Shown here: one piece after another, positions 46,737 through 55,570 of the stretch
Layout: each line of letters begins with the position of its first letter
Numbering within the stretch: position 1 is the stretch's first letter
Assembly: GCF_003610495.1 (NCBI RefSeq)
Contig: NZ_RAPK01000009.1
Span: forward strand, 360,962-424,961
DNA length: 64,000 nucleotides
DNA from: Sinobaca qinghaiensis
GTDB taxonomy: Bacteria; Bacillota; Bacilli; Bacillales; Marinococcaceae
Direction: 5' to 3'
Notes under the pieces: generated by a model
What the model was told of the DNA's origin: nothing
Databases searched by the model: none
Seen by the model: the letters and a program-made list of their open reading frames with translations, nothing else
Made by a program: the position numbers and the translations under genes

Positions 46737-49175
46737 ATGAATGAACAACAGCTTCAGGATTCCATCTGCCAGACCCTCGAAAAAAAACTGGGGACGACTA
46801 TCAACGAAGCTACTTCCAGAGAAATATATATTGCGGTAAGTTCTATCGTAAAAGAAAACCTTAACAGCGAGTGGCTTCAAACGACAAAACGCTACAAAGA
46901 GCAGAATCCCCGTACCGTTTATTATTTTTCTATGGAATTTTTGATGGGACGCTTACTGGAATCCAATCTTTTGAATATGCATTGGCTCGAACCAATGAAA
47001 GCAGCTCTTACCAACCTTGGATTTGTTCCGGAAGACATATTTGCGTGTGAACAGGATGCTGGACTTGGAAACGGCGGCCTGGGACGCCTGGCCGCATGCT
47101 TTCTGGATTCTATGGCATCGCTGCAGATTCCCGGCCACGGTTACGGCATCCGCTATAAGTACGGCCTGTTCGAGCAGAAAATTGTTGACGGCAATCAGGT
47201 GGAACTTCCTGATTACTGGCTGCGCGAGCCTTACGTCTGGGAAACAAAACGCCCGGATCTTACGGCGGTAATCTGTTTTGGCGGACGCGTAGAAACATAT
47301 GAAGAGAACGGAAAAATGAAGGTGTCCCTGCTGGATACTGAAAAAGTTGCCGCTGTTCCCTATGATGTGCCTATTAAAGGTTATAACAATGAAACAATCA
47401 ATACACTCCGGCTCTGGAGCGCAGAGCCTCTTGAGAGTGAAGATGGTTTCTATGCCGGAGACAAGCAGAGCTATTATGATCATTTAGAATCCAAGCGCTC
47501 CCTTGAAAGAATTTCTGAGTTTTTATATCCCGATGATTCCAATATGGACGGAAAAATGCTCCGTCTGAAGCAGCAGTATTTTCTCGTTTCCTCCGGGCTT
47601 CAGACGATTGTTAAGCTTTTTAAGCAGCGCACCGGTCATTCCTGCTTAAAGCTTCACGAATATATCAGCATACAGATTAACGATACCCACCCGTCACTAG
47701 TTGTCCCGGAATTAATGCGTCTGCTTATGGATGAAGAAGGACTTGGATGGGATGAAGCCTGGCATGTTACCACTAATACGGTAGCCTACACGAACCATAC
47801 CATTTTAAGCGAAGCGCTCGAAAAGTGGCCTGTACCTTTATTTTCCCAGCTGCTTCCGCGCATATACATGATTACTGAAGAAATAAACGAACGCTTCTGC
47901 CAGATGGTTTATCACGACCACCCGGAGTACCGGTCTGTTATTCATGAACTGGCGGTTATCAGCTACGGCCAGGTCCGTATGGCGCACCTGGCTGTTGTAG
48001 GCAGCTACAGCGTAAACGGCGTCGCTAAAATGCATACAGAAATTCTCAAAAGATCAGAGATGAAGCAGTTCTACGGCCTGTTCCCCGGAAAATTCAATAA
48101 CAAAACAAACGGCATTACCCACCGGCGCTGGCTGATGCAGGCGAATCCGGAGTTAACCTCGCTGATTAACTCATCTATTGGAGAGGAATGGAAGGAACGC
48201 CCGAAAGATCTGATTAAGCTGCTCCGCTATAGTAAAGATGCTTCGTTTCAGGAGAAGCTGTTTGAAGTCAAGCAGTTTAACAAGCAGAATCTGGCCCGTT
48301 ATATAAAAGAAAAAACAGGCCTTATTATTGATGATCGTTCGATATTTGATGTACAGATTAAAAGGCTTCACGGCTACAAGCGCCAGCTTCTTAATATTCT
48401 TTACGTCATTAACCGTTATTTATACCTAAAAGACCATCCGCATGCGGATATACCGGCACGGACGTTTATTTTTGGCGCAAAAGCTGCACCAAGCTATCAT
48501 TTTGCCAAACAGGTAATCCGTCTTATCGTTTCCGCAGCCGATCAAATTAACAATGATGCTTCGATTAACGATAAAATTAAAATCGTTTTTCTTGAAAATT
48601 ACAACGTCAGCCTTGCCGAAATGATTATTCCGGCATCTGAAGTAAGCCAGCAGATTTCCACCGCCGGAAAAGAAGCTTCCGGTACCGGCAATATGAAGCT
48701 CATGATGAATGGTGCTCTGACACTGGGGACACTTGACGGCGCAAATGTTGAAATTAAAGACATGGTCGGTTCGCAGAACATGTTCCTGTTTGGTATGGAA
48801 GAATCTGAAATTGAAGAACTCCACCGTACAGGCGGCTACAGCGCGAAGTCTCTTTATCAAAGCGACAAGCGGCTTCACCACATGATTAATCAGCTTCATG
48901 ATGGTTTCTTTGGCCGGGACGAGCTCGCCTTTAAAGATATTTACTACCACCTGCTTCGTGATAATGACGAATATTTCGTTTTGAAAGATTTTGAAAGCTA
49001 CGTGGAAGCACAGGAAATGATCGATCAGACATATCAGCAGTGGAATAAATGGCAGGAAATGAGTATTACCAACATTGCCCATTCCGGCAAGTTTTCCAGT
49101 GACCGCACCATTATGCAGTACGCATCTGAAATTTGGAATATCTCTCCTTATATTCCTGTGCCTGCAAAGAAATAA
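46737..49175 (+). CDS. glgP: Glycogen phosphorylase GlgP
   Basis: 812 residues, GT35, PLP-dependent. EQDAGLGNGGLGRLAACFLDS, RIHGYKRQ-like RLHGYKRQ, and the PLP-lysine region EASGTGNMKLMMNGALTLGT. Releases glucose 1-phosphate from glycogen ends. ATG with AAAAGGAGAAGTGAGTCATA. Last gene of glgBCDAP. Confidence 0.95.
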   Translation: MNEQQLQDSICQTLEKKLGTTINEATSREIYIAVSSIVKENLNSEWLQTTKRYKEQNPRTVYYFSMEFLMGRLLESNLLNMHWLEPMKAALTNLGFVPEDIFACEQDAGLGNGGLGRLAACFLDSMASLQIPGHGYGIRYKYGLFEQKIVDGNQVELPDYWLREPYVWETKRPDLTAVICFGGRVETYEENGKMKVSLLDTEKVAAVPYDVPIKGYNNETINTLRLWSAEPLESEDGFYAGDKQSYYDHLESKRSLERISEFLYPDDSNMDGKMLRLKQQYFLVSSGLQTIVKLFKQRTGHSCLKLHEYISIQINDTHPSLVVPELMRLLMDEEGLGWDEAWHVTTNTVAYTNHTILSEALEKWPVPLFSQLLPRIYMITEEINERFCQMVYHDHPEYRSVIHELAVISYGQVRMAHLAVVGSYSVNGVAKMHTEILKRSEMKQFYGLFPGKFNNKTNGITHRRWLMQANPELTSLINSSIGEEWKERPKDLIKLLRYSKDASFQEKLFEVKQFNKQNLARYIKEKTGLIIDDRSIFDVQIKRLHGYKRQLLNILYVINRYLYLKDHPHADIPARTFIFGAKAAPSYHFAKQVIRLIVSAADQINNDASINDKIKIVFLENYNVSLAEMIIPASEVSQQISTAGKEASGTGNMKLMMNGALTLGTLDGANVEIKDMVGSQNMFLFGMEESEIEELHRTGGYSAKSLYQSDKRLHHMINQLHDGFFGRDELAFKDIYYHLLRDNDEYFVLKDFESYVEAQEMIDQTYQQWNKWQEMSITNIAHSGKFSSDRTIMQYASEIWNISPYIPVPAKK

Positions 49176-49200
49176 AGCTGCAGACACACAAATTAAATCT

Positions 49201-49235
49201 AAAAAAAGATGAGCCGCTTTTGGCTCATCTTTTTT
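49201..49235. terminator. Terminator of the glycogen operon
   Basis: AAAGATGAGCC / GGCTCATCTTTTTT with loop GCTTTT; it also serves the convergent oxidoreductase gene. Confidence 0.88.
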
Positions 49236-50202
49236 ATTCTCCAGGAAACTGAAGGCCCCACTGTCTGCGTACTTCATCCATAATCTTCATTACGTCCGAA
49301 GTAAGATCCAGGGTCCCATCATTGCTGCGGGCGATAACCATCTGATTCATTGCCTCCACCTCATATTCGAGGGCTCTGGCGGTTTCTCCCGCTTCCAGCG
49401 TCTCAGTTGTTCCATCATTATAAACAATATCCGCACGGGAAGCCCGGTTAAAATCATCCATTTCAATATAACCCTGCGAGCCGGTAATCAACCCTTTTTT
49501 CGGCATATTCCCCCGGAGCGCCAATGATACCACGGCTACTTCCTGATGCTCATTTTTTAATACAATTCCTGATTGTTCGTCTACACCCGTTGAGGCTGTC
49601 GTGCCAAGTGTCACAATTTCATTGGGTGCAGCAGTTAAATAATATCTGGCGAACGTTAAAGCGTAGGTGCCAATATCAAGCAGAGCTCCACCAGCCAGGT
49701 CTTTGTTGAAAAAACGATCGGTTTTATCAAAGTCTTTAAACATGCCAAACGTGACGTTAACCATACTGACTTTACCGATGCCGCCTTCTTCAATAAAGGA
49801 TTTCACTTTTTTATGAAGAGGATTATGATAAATCGTCATTGCCTCCGCTAAAATAAGCCCGCGCTTTTCCGCTTCTTCTTTTAGAATCTGCAGCTGCCTG
49901 TCGTTTACCGTGATCGCTTTTTCGCAAAATACGTGGCGGTTTTTCTCGAGACTTTTCATGACCCATTCAAAGTGGTGTGAATGCGGGGTTGCTATATAAA
50001 CCACGTCCACCTCATCGTCTTCAAGCAGTTCTTCGTAACTTCCGTAGGCATGATCTATACCATACGTATCTGCGAAAGCCTGCGCCCGATCCGCACTTCT
50101 CGATGCCACGGCGTGAACATGGCCGTTCACTGCTTTGATTGCTTTGGAAAAATTAATGGATATCGTACCTGGTCCTAAAATGCCCCATTTTAACGTTGTC
50201 AT
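49234..50202 (-). CDS. Gfo/Idh/MocA family oxidoreductase
   Basis: 322 residues. N-terminal Rossmann domain (KWGILGPGTISINFSKAI, VDVVYIATPHSHHFE, VFCEKAITVN with the conserved EK.P-type Lys) and C-terminal GFO_IDH_MocA domain. NAD(P)-dependent sugar or inositol dehydrogenase of unknown substrate. ATG with ATAGGAGAAAAAA. Tail-to-tail with glgP. Confidence 0.9.
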   Translation of the reverse strand: MTTLKWGILGPGTISINFSKAIKAVNGHVHAVASRSADRAQAFADTYGIDHAYGSYEELLEDDEVDVVYIATPHSHHFEWVMKSLEKNRHVFCEKAITVNDRQLQILKEEAEKRGLILAEAMTIYHNPLHKKVKSFIEEGGIGKVSMVNVTFGMFKDFDKTDRFFNKDLAGGALLDIGTYALTFARYYLTAAPNEIVTLGTTASTGVDEQSGIVLKNEHQEVAVVSLALRGNMPKKGLITGSQGYIEMDDFNRASRADIVYNDGTTETLEAGETARALEYEVEAMNQMVIARSNDGTLDLTSDVMKIMDEVRRQWGLQFPGE

Positions 50203-50211
50203 TTTTTTCTC

Positions 50212-50868
50212 CTATCTCTTTTTATAAGAATATCTGCTTTTTTTCCAGCCCGGACGATACAGCAGATAAAGCGCTGTTCCGAGCAGCGGAATACTAAACA
50301 GAAGCCATTGTTTAGAAGTCAGCGTCCGTTTTCGTTTTGCGGCATCTTTTTTAATCATGTATACAGCCAGCACTGCAAATAATAGAAAATCAATGACCAT
50401 CGTGTGTACTAAATGATAAGACCAGAAGGCTTCCCATAATCCACCCGGCTGAAAGCTGCCGACGGCAAAAATAATCAGCGCTCCTGTCAGGAGAACAAGC
50501 AGGCCTGCAAATACTTTTGATTCGGTTATTTTCCCAACAGCACCCGGTTTGATAAGGTGCGTTGATTCTTTTCGAAGAGCGATATAGGGCATCAGTGCAA
50601 AGGCCCCGGCTCCAAAAGAGAGAAGCACGAAAGGCCACGCTTTAAGGCGCCCCCTGCCCGGATCGGTAAATAGAAAAGCAGTGAAAAGCAGCGGCCAGAT
50701 TCCCAATGAGTTAAATAAAGCGATAACGAGCGGATTCATACTGGTTTGTTCGAATGTAAAAAGAGCCTGCATCTGCTCCATTGTATATTGCTCTCCGGCC
50801 GGTGCATAAAAAATTAAATACACGACGGCGAGAGCCCATAATAAAAGTATTCCCAATTTAGCGGACAA
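50212..50868 (-). CDS. Multi-pass membrane protein of unknown function
   Basis: 218 residues, about six hydrophobic segments (about 4-22, 45-65, 78-95, 118-136, 150-168, 188-203), ending in a basic tail. Family not recognised with certainty. TTG start (50866-50868) with GGGGGAGGAGCATAC. Ten bases upstream of the oxidoreductase gene in the same direction, and 22 bases after the BASS transporter, so all three may be one operon. Confidence 0.7.
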   Translation of the reverse strand: MSAKLGILLLWALAVVYLIFYAPAGEQYTMEQMQALFTFEQTSMNPLVIALFNSLGIWPLLFTAFLFTDPGRGRLKAWPFVLLSFGAGAFALMPYIALRKESTHLIKPGAVGKITESKVFAGLLVLLTGALIIFAVGSFQPGGLWEAFWSYHLVHTMVIDFLLFAVLAVYMIKKDAAKRKRTLTSKQWLLFSIPLLGTALYLLYRPGWKKSRYSYKKR

Positions 50869-50889
50869 GTATGCTCCTCCCCCTTCTTT

Positions 50890-51810
50890 TTATGCGCGGT
50901 TTTTTCTTCCCCACCATGAGACAAGAAGCGGTCCCGATATATTATGCCAAACGGAAAATACGGCAGCCGGAAGCGCAGCAAGCGGGGTGAAATGAACAGT
51001 CGCCAGCTGGCTCGCCAATGCGGAATTCTGCATCCCTACTTCGAGCGAAACCGCGCGCCGCTGGGCCTGGTTCAGCCCCATAAACATTGCTGCCGCATAG
51101 CCAAGCAGCAGACCGAAACCATTATGAAGAATCACAGCTGCGATAACCAGTGCCCCTGTCTCTATAACATTTTCTCTGTTTGCAGCTAATACTCCTGCCA
51201 CAATAGCTACAATTGCTGCCATTGAAACGACAGGAAGTATCTTTGTTCCTTTATCTACTACAGCCGGCAGCAGTTTCCTTACTACAATCCCAAGCGTAAT
51301 CGGAATTAAAATCACCTGTACAATCGAAAGAAGCATCGCTCCTGCATCCACAGGAAGCCACGTATTAGCAAACAGTAAGAGAAGCAGCGGCGTCATTACA
51401 ACAGCCAGTATAGTGGAAACCGAAGTCATTGCTACAGAGAGCGCTACATCTCCTTTAGCTAAATACACCATAACGTTAGAGGCTGTCCCTCCCGGTGAAG
51501 CACCGACCAGAACGAGACCGGCTGCGATCTCCGGCGGCAGCTGCATAAGCAGCGCAATTAAAAATGCGGCGGCCGGCATAATAACAAATTGAGCAATTAC
51601 CCCTACAATTACCGGAAATGGCTTTTTAGCAATAATTCCAAAATCCGCTCCCTTAAGAGTCATGCCCATGCCAAACATAATAATACCGAGCAGCAATGTG
51701 ATGTAAGCTGTAATACCAACAAATACATCCGGCAGAAGAAAAGCTGCACCGGCGGCGGCCAGCACAAATACAGCAAAATATTTGTTCACAAACAAAGTTA
51801 CCTGATCCAT
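50890..51810 (-). CDS. Bile acid:sodium symporter (BASS) family transporter
   Basis: 306 residues, about nine to ten membrane helices. Family features: LGIIMFGMGMTLKGADF, LVGASPGGTASNVMVYLAKGD, and EVGMQNSALASQLA, the conserved crossover motifs of YocS/BASS transporters. Sodium-coupled uptake of an organic acid. ATG at 51808-51810 with GGAGGACGAAAA; the longer frame has no ribosome site. Likely first gene of a minus operon. Confidence 0.9.
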   Translation of the reverse strand: MDQVTLFVNKYFAVFVLAAAGAAFLLPDVFVGITAYITLLLGIIMFGMGMTLKGADFGIIAKKPFPVIVGVIAQFVIMPAAAFLIALLMQLPPEIAAGLVLVGASPGGTASNVMVYLAKGDVALSVAMTSVSTILAVVMTPLLLLLFANTWLPVDAGAMLLSIVQVILIPITLGIVVRKLLPAVVDKGTKILPVVSMAAIVAIVAGVLAANRENVIETGALVIAAVILHNGFGLLLGYAAAMFMGLNQAQRRAVSLEVGMQNSALASQLATVHFTPLAALPAAVFSVWHNISGPLLVSWWGRKNRA

Positions 51811-51968
51811 TTTTTCGTCCTCCAATAGTATGTACAAAATTATAGTAATATTTTGTCATTTTACTCTTCTATGGCTTATCCTTCAACCCTTTAACGCAGG
51901 TACGAGCCTTCTACTGTAAAATTATTTCCCAACTATGCTACAATTTGGCTGAAAAGGAGACGATACGA

Positions 51969-52502
51969 ATGACAAAGACTGGGAATTATGAAAAAGCTAC
52001 ATTTGCAGGAGGATGCTTCTGGTGCATGGTACAGCCTTTTGATGAGCTTGAAGGCATTATCAGCATTACCTCCGGCTATACGGGAGGTCACGTGGATGAC
52101 CCGTCCTATGAAGAAGTAAAAACAGGAGAAACCGGCCACTACGAAGCCGTGCAGATTGAATTTAATCCTTCTTTATTTCCTTATGAGAAACTGCTGAGGC
52201 TTTACTGGCCGCAGATTGACCCTACCGACGACGGCGGGCAGTTTCAGGACCGCGGTCCACAGTACCGTACCGCCGTTTTTTATCATAATGCAGACCAGGA
52301 AGCATCCGCACAGCAGTCTAAAAAAGATATGGAACAGAGCGGAAAATTTTCACAGCCTGTCGTTACGGAAATTAAACCCGCCTCCGCTTTTTATCCTGCA
52401 GAAGATTATCACCAGAACTTTTATAAAACACACGAAAAAGAATATAAAGAAGACCGGAAGCAGTCAGGACGGGATGAATTTATCCAGTCCCACTGGCAGT
52501 AA
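51969..52502 (+). CDS. msrA: Peptide methionine-S-sulfoxide reductase MsrA
   Basis: 177 residues, standard length. Catalytic Cys16 in GGCFWC, then SGYTGGHVDDPSYEEV and GQFQDRGPQYR. Reduces oxidised methionine. ATG at 51969 with AAAAGGAGACGATACGA; a TTG start 24 bases earlier overlaps the ribosome site. MsrB is not adjacent. Confidence 0.95.
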   Translation: MTKTGNYEKATFAGGCFWCMVQPFDELEGIISITSGYTGGHVDDPSYEEVKTGETGHYEAVQIEFNPSLFPYEKLLRLYWPQIDPTDDGGQFQDRGPQYRTAVFYHNADQEASAQQSKKDMEQSGKFSQPVVTEIKPASAFYPAEDYHQNFYKTHEKEYKEDRKQSGRDEFIQSHWQ

Positions 52503-52517
52503 TTTTCGGTAAATCCC

Positions 52518-52558
52518 CAAAAAGCTGAACTGCCTGAGGCAGTTCAGCTTTTCTTTTT
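52518..52558. terminator. Bidirectional terminator after msrA
   Basis: AAAAGCTGAACTGCC / GGCAGTTCAGCTTTT with loop TGA and T-rich tail. Confidence 0.88.
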
Positions 52559-53066
52559 ATCCAAACCAGCCCATCAGCCAGTCCATTCCTGTTACAGAAG
52601 CAATAGTCATGGCAATAGTCCACACTGCCAGACTAACGTTCATCCACACAACGATCTGCTTTCTTTCTCCCTGAAATCCCAGGGCCAAAGCAGTAGCCAG
52701 ATGTATGCCCGTAATGCCCGGTCCGGCGAGAGCAATACCCGGAATGCCGTATTTATCAAAAATACGTTTCATTCTCCGCTGGCGTTTTTCTTTTTTAGCC
52801 AGTTTTTTCGGGTCCGCATGTTCCTCTTTGGCGTCGGTTTTCACTTTTCGTTTCTGTATTAAGCGCTGATACCACCGTTTTTTCCTTATCCAGTCCATAC
52901 CGTAAATAATAAGCAGCACGGGCAGCGCGTTTCCTATAAAGGAAACAACGGCTACAGGAACCGGATGAAGTCCCGCGCCAATCCCAATTGGAATAACAAT
53001 GACAAGCTCCAGCCAGGGAGTTGCAGCCATAACAAACAGTCCTAAATACCATCCAATCCATTCCAT
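52557..53066 (-). CDS. Small multidrug-export family membrane protein
   Basis: 169 residues, about four hydrophobic segments interrupted by a highly basic cytoplasmic loop (about 65-105, RKKRWYQRLIQKRKVKTD). ATPWLELVIVIPIGIGAGL and GPGITGIHLATALALGF match the COG2426/Sm_multidrug_ex family, named for putative efflux. ATG start overlaps the preceding tetR stop by one base (TAATG), with AGGTGGAAGAG before it, so the two genes are translationally coupled. Substrate unknown. Confidence 0.82.
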   Translation of the reverse strand: MEWIGWYLGLFVMAATPWLELVIVIPIGIGAGLHPVPVAVVSFIGNALPVLLIIYGMDWIRKKRWYQRLIQKRKVKTDAKEEHADPKKLAKKEKRQRRMKRIFDKYGIPGIALAGPGITGIHLATALALGFQGERKQIVVWMNVSLAVWTIAMTIASVTGMDWLMGWFG

Positions 53067-53659
53067 TACTCTTCCACCTGACCGCGTCCGCGGATACCCT
53101 TCCAGAAAACAAACCATGCCGCTTCTGTTTTCTTTTCCACTGCTGCTGCATCATAAATATGCATTTCTGTCGATATTCCGTCTAAAATTACGTAAAACGC
53201 CTGCAGATACACCGTGGTATCTCCCGGCTCTATTTCCTGCTTGGCGATCCCCTCTTTTATGAGTGCTGCCAGCATGCTGTCGGTTTCACCCTCATAGGCT
53301 GAGAATTTCCCCAGTATACTCTGCTGCAGATTCCTGGGTGGAAACATGAGGACTCTCATATAGAGCATGCCTTTATCTTTCGAGCTTAAAAAGCGCGCTG
53401 TTGATGTTAATACTTCCTTTAAACGGTATTCTACGTTGCTTTCGCTTTTTAACAATATAGATTCTTTTACATACTCCACATACGAACGGAACACTTCATC
53501 CACAATTTCAAGAAACAAAGACTCCTTGCTTTCGATATGATTATAAAGGGAAGGCTTTTTCATCCCAAGCTCTTCAGCAAGCGCTGATAAACTCATTCCA
53601 TCATATCCCTTATCAGCAAACAGCTTTAGTGCCTCCTGCTTTACTTTTATCTTCATCAT
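53066..53659 (-). CDS. TetR family transcriptional regulator
   Basis: 197 residues. Helix-turn-helix at about 19-50 (GMSLSALAEELGMKKPSLYNHIESKESLF) with a helical ligand-binding region. Probably autorepresses this operon and the membrane gene downstream, releasing when an inducer binds. ATG (two in tandem) with CAGGAGGCAGATCAA. A promoter and symmetric operator lie directly upstream. Confidence 0.9.
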   Translation of the reverse strand: MMKIKVKQEALKLFADKGYDGMSLSALAEELGMKKPSLYNHIESKESLFLEIVDEVFRSYVEYVKESILLKSESNVEYRLKEVLTSTARFLSSKDKGMLYMRVLMFPPRNLQQSILGKFSAYEGETDSMLAALIKEGIAKQEIEPGDTTVYLQAFYVILDGISTEMHIYDAAAVEKKTEAAWFVFWKGIRGRGQVEE

Positions 53660-53677
53660 TTGATCTGCCTCCTGAAA

Positions 53678-53691
53678 CTAACGAACGGTAG
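53678..53691. promoter_or_regulatory. Predicted TetR operator overlapping transcription start
   Basis: CTAACGAACGGTAG is dyad-symmetric (CTA-n-CG-nn-CG-n-TAG). It lies just downstream of the -10 of the tetR promoter, a position suited to repression. Confidence 0.6.
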
Positions 53692-53693
53692 CC

Positions 53694-53723
53694 ATTGTAT
53701 CTTTTTTGGCAGCAGCCCGTCAA
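53694..53723 (-). promoter_or_regulatory. Predicted SigA promoter of the tetR-efflux operon
   Basis: Minus strand TTGACG (rc of 53718-53723), 18-base spacer, TACAAT (rc of 53694-53699). Confidence 0.7.
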
Positions 53724-53767
53724 TTACTCCCGCTTATAAAAAACGGGCTCTTAACATAGTCGGAATA

Positions 53768-53804
53768 ATAAAAAAGCACCTTCCCGGAAGGAAGATGCTT
53801 TTTC
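53768..53804 (-). terminator. Terminator of the signal peptidase gene
   Basis: AAAAAGCACCTTCC / GGAAGATGCTTTTT (one mismatch), loop CGGAA, T-run on minus. Confidence 0.8.
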
Positions 53805-53806
53805 GC

Positions 53807-54361
53807 TTATCCTATTAACGTGAATTCCTCAATCGGCCAATAGCGCAGGTTTGCTTTACCAACAATTTCTTCTGTTTCAATAAAACCAAGCTGACGGCTG
53901 TCCATACTATTTAAACGGTTGTCCCCCATTACAAATACCGAGCCTTCCGGCACAGTGCTCTGACCGGTTACTTCCTCGAGGGTGAAGTCCTGTGTAAACA
54001 ATCCTGTTCCGGATGACTGTTCTTTAAACGGCTCCAGATAGGATTCATCCTGCGCTTCTCCATTGACGTACAAAACATCATTTTCAAATGCAATATGATC
54101 TCCAGGTACTCCGATTACTCTTTTAATATAGTCGCTCTGCTCATCAGCGTGAAAAACAATCATATCAGAACGGTCCGGTTCTCCAAATTCATATCCAATT
54201 TTATTAATAATCAGACGTTCTCCATTTTCTATTGTAGGCATCATGGATTCACCGTGCACCATGTAGTTTGCAAATAAAAATTGTCTTACGATTAGTACGA
54301 CCAGTATAACGATAATAAATGTTTTGACCCAATCCCATATTTCACGGGCGATATTATTCAT
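53807..54361 (-). CDS. lepB: Type I signal peptidase
   Basis: 184 residues. N-terminal membrane helix (about 12-30), catalytic Ser39 in MVHGESMMPTI and Lys80 in DYIKRVIGVPGDH, and the C-terminal GDNRLNSMDSRQLG box. Removes signal peptides of secreted proteins outside the membrane; small Gram-positive SipS/T/U type. ATG with GGAGGAAAAGA. Which Sip paralogue it is cannot be told. Confidence 0.94.
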   Translation of the reverse strand: MNNIAREIWDWVKTFIIVILVVLIVRQFLFANYMVHGESMMPTIENGERLIINKIGYEFGEPDRSDMIVFHADEQSDYIKRVIGVPGDHIAFENDVLYVNGEAQDESYLEPFKEQSSGTGLFTQDFTLEEVTGQSTVPEGSVFVMGDNRLNSMDSRQLGFIETEEIVGKANLRYWPIEEFTLIG

Positions 54362-54575
54362 TTCTTTTCCTCCGTTTCATATCTATTATAATGTATCATT
54401 ATTGATTTACAAGGACAATCATTGTCTTCTGTTAAATAGAAGTTGCTAGTTGGCGGTCATATAGGATAAAATCAATACTATAGCCTAAAATGAAAAAGTA
54501 TGTGACAAATGTGTAACAATGACTAAAGAATGGTTTCCAGACTATAACGGACACGTAACAATAAGGGGATATTTT

Positions 54576-55481
54576 ATGAAGATACTATGGGTTCTCTTTT
54601 CCATAGTTCTCGCGTTCTCTATTTTTCCGGGGCATGCTTCCATGCTTACCCTGGACTCCGTGGCTGATGAAGTAAATACCTCCCCGCCGGGATTATCTTA
54701 TTCTTTACATGATGAGGAGCTGACTATGGCATGGGGGGAAAAAAACTCAACAGGCTATAGAATAAATATTGAACAAACGAATATAAGCGAGAACACACTG
54801 CAGATTTACTATTCTCTGCGCTATCCGGATCCGGAGGAATTCAATATCGCCCATCCTGTTTATCCGGAAGATAAGGCTTCCATTGATGGAAGCGCCGACG
54901 ACATTGAGAATGTAGAAATGTATGAAGTAAAAAACAGCAGCACATTTAAAGATATAAATACTCCTGTAAAAATAGCCAGAGGCGATATATGGACGCTTAC
55001 TCTAAACCAGGCGGTTAACTCAGATTCTTTAACAGACGCAAATATTTATATTACCGATGAAAACGATGAAAAATTAACCTCTGTACTTGTGCTTACGACC
55101 GATCAGGAAATCAAAATCATCCCTCCCGATGAAGAAATGGAGCGGGGCAGCATTTACACTTTATATGTAGAAAAAGAGCTGCAGTCTTCAGCCGGTAACT
55201 CCCTTTTAGGCGGCTATAAACAATCTTTTTACATTGATAACGGAGAATCGGTATCGTGGAAAAAAGATGCACCTGTGACTATGCAGCCTGTTATTGCCAA
55301 TCAGGAACTTGACCTGTCTTTCCAGGGGGCCGGTGCGGAAGAAACCTCGGAAACGGAAGAAGAAATCAACGTTTTCCCCATTGAAATTGATGAAAACAAC
55401 CAGCCTTTTATGATACGCCGAATTGAAGAAAATACTTCTTTTTCTCCTTTGCGTTCCCCTCTTTCACCAGCAGACAGCTAA
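54576..55481 (+). CDS. Secreted protein with Ig-like (Big_5/SbsA type) domain
   Basis: 301 residues. Signal peptide to about 26 (ILWVLFSIVLAFSIFPGHAS). The central region has the SbsA Ig-like signature: GDIWTLTLNQAVNSDSLTDANIYI, then ERGSIYTLYVEKELQSSAGNSL. The C-terminal part is acidic and Ser/Glu-rich. No catalytic motif; surface or binding role presumed. ATG at 54576 with ATAAGGGGATATTTT; the longer frame from 54519 has no ribosome site. Its neighbour is a penicillin-binding protein. Confidence 0.75.
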   Translation: MKILWVLFSIVLAFSIFPGHASMLTLDSVADEVNTSPPGLSYSLHDEELTMAWGEKNSTGYRINIEQTNISENTLQIYYSLRYPDPEEFNIAHPVYPEDKASIDGSADDIENVEMYEVKNSSTFKDINTPVKIARGDIWTLTLNQAVNSDSLTDANIYITDENDEKLTSVLVLTTDQEIKIIPPDEEMERGSIYTLYVEKELQSSAGNSLLGGYKQSFYIDNGESVSWKKDAPVTMQPVIANQELDLSFQGAGAEETSETEEEINVFPIEIDENNQPFMIRRIEENTSFSPLRSPLSPADS

Positions 55482-55515
55482 ACTCTCCAAAAAAGGAGAG
55501 TTTAGCTTTTTATTT
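55476..55515 (+). terminator. Terminator containing the stop codon of the Ig-like gene
   Basis: 13-bp perfect stem AGCTAAACTCTCC / GGAGAGTTTAGCT with loop AAAAAA, then TTTTATTTT. The gene's TAA stop is inside the 5' arm. Confidence 0.88.
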
Positions 55516-55570
55516 TCGAATTGATGCCGATATAAATATAAAGAAAGCTGGAAAGAAAGTAGGAACTCCT

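Noticed and set aside
48426..49277. 283-residue minus-strand frame opposite glgP
   Set aside because: Lies wholly on the other strand of a strong, motif-complete glgP gene.
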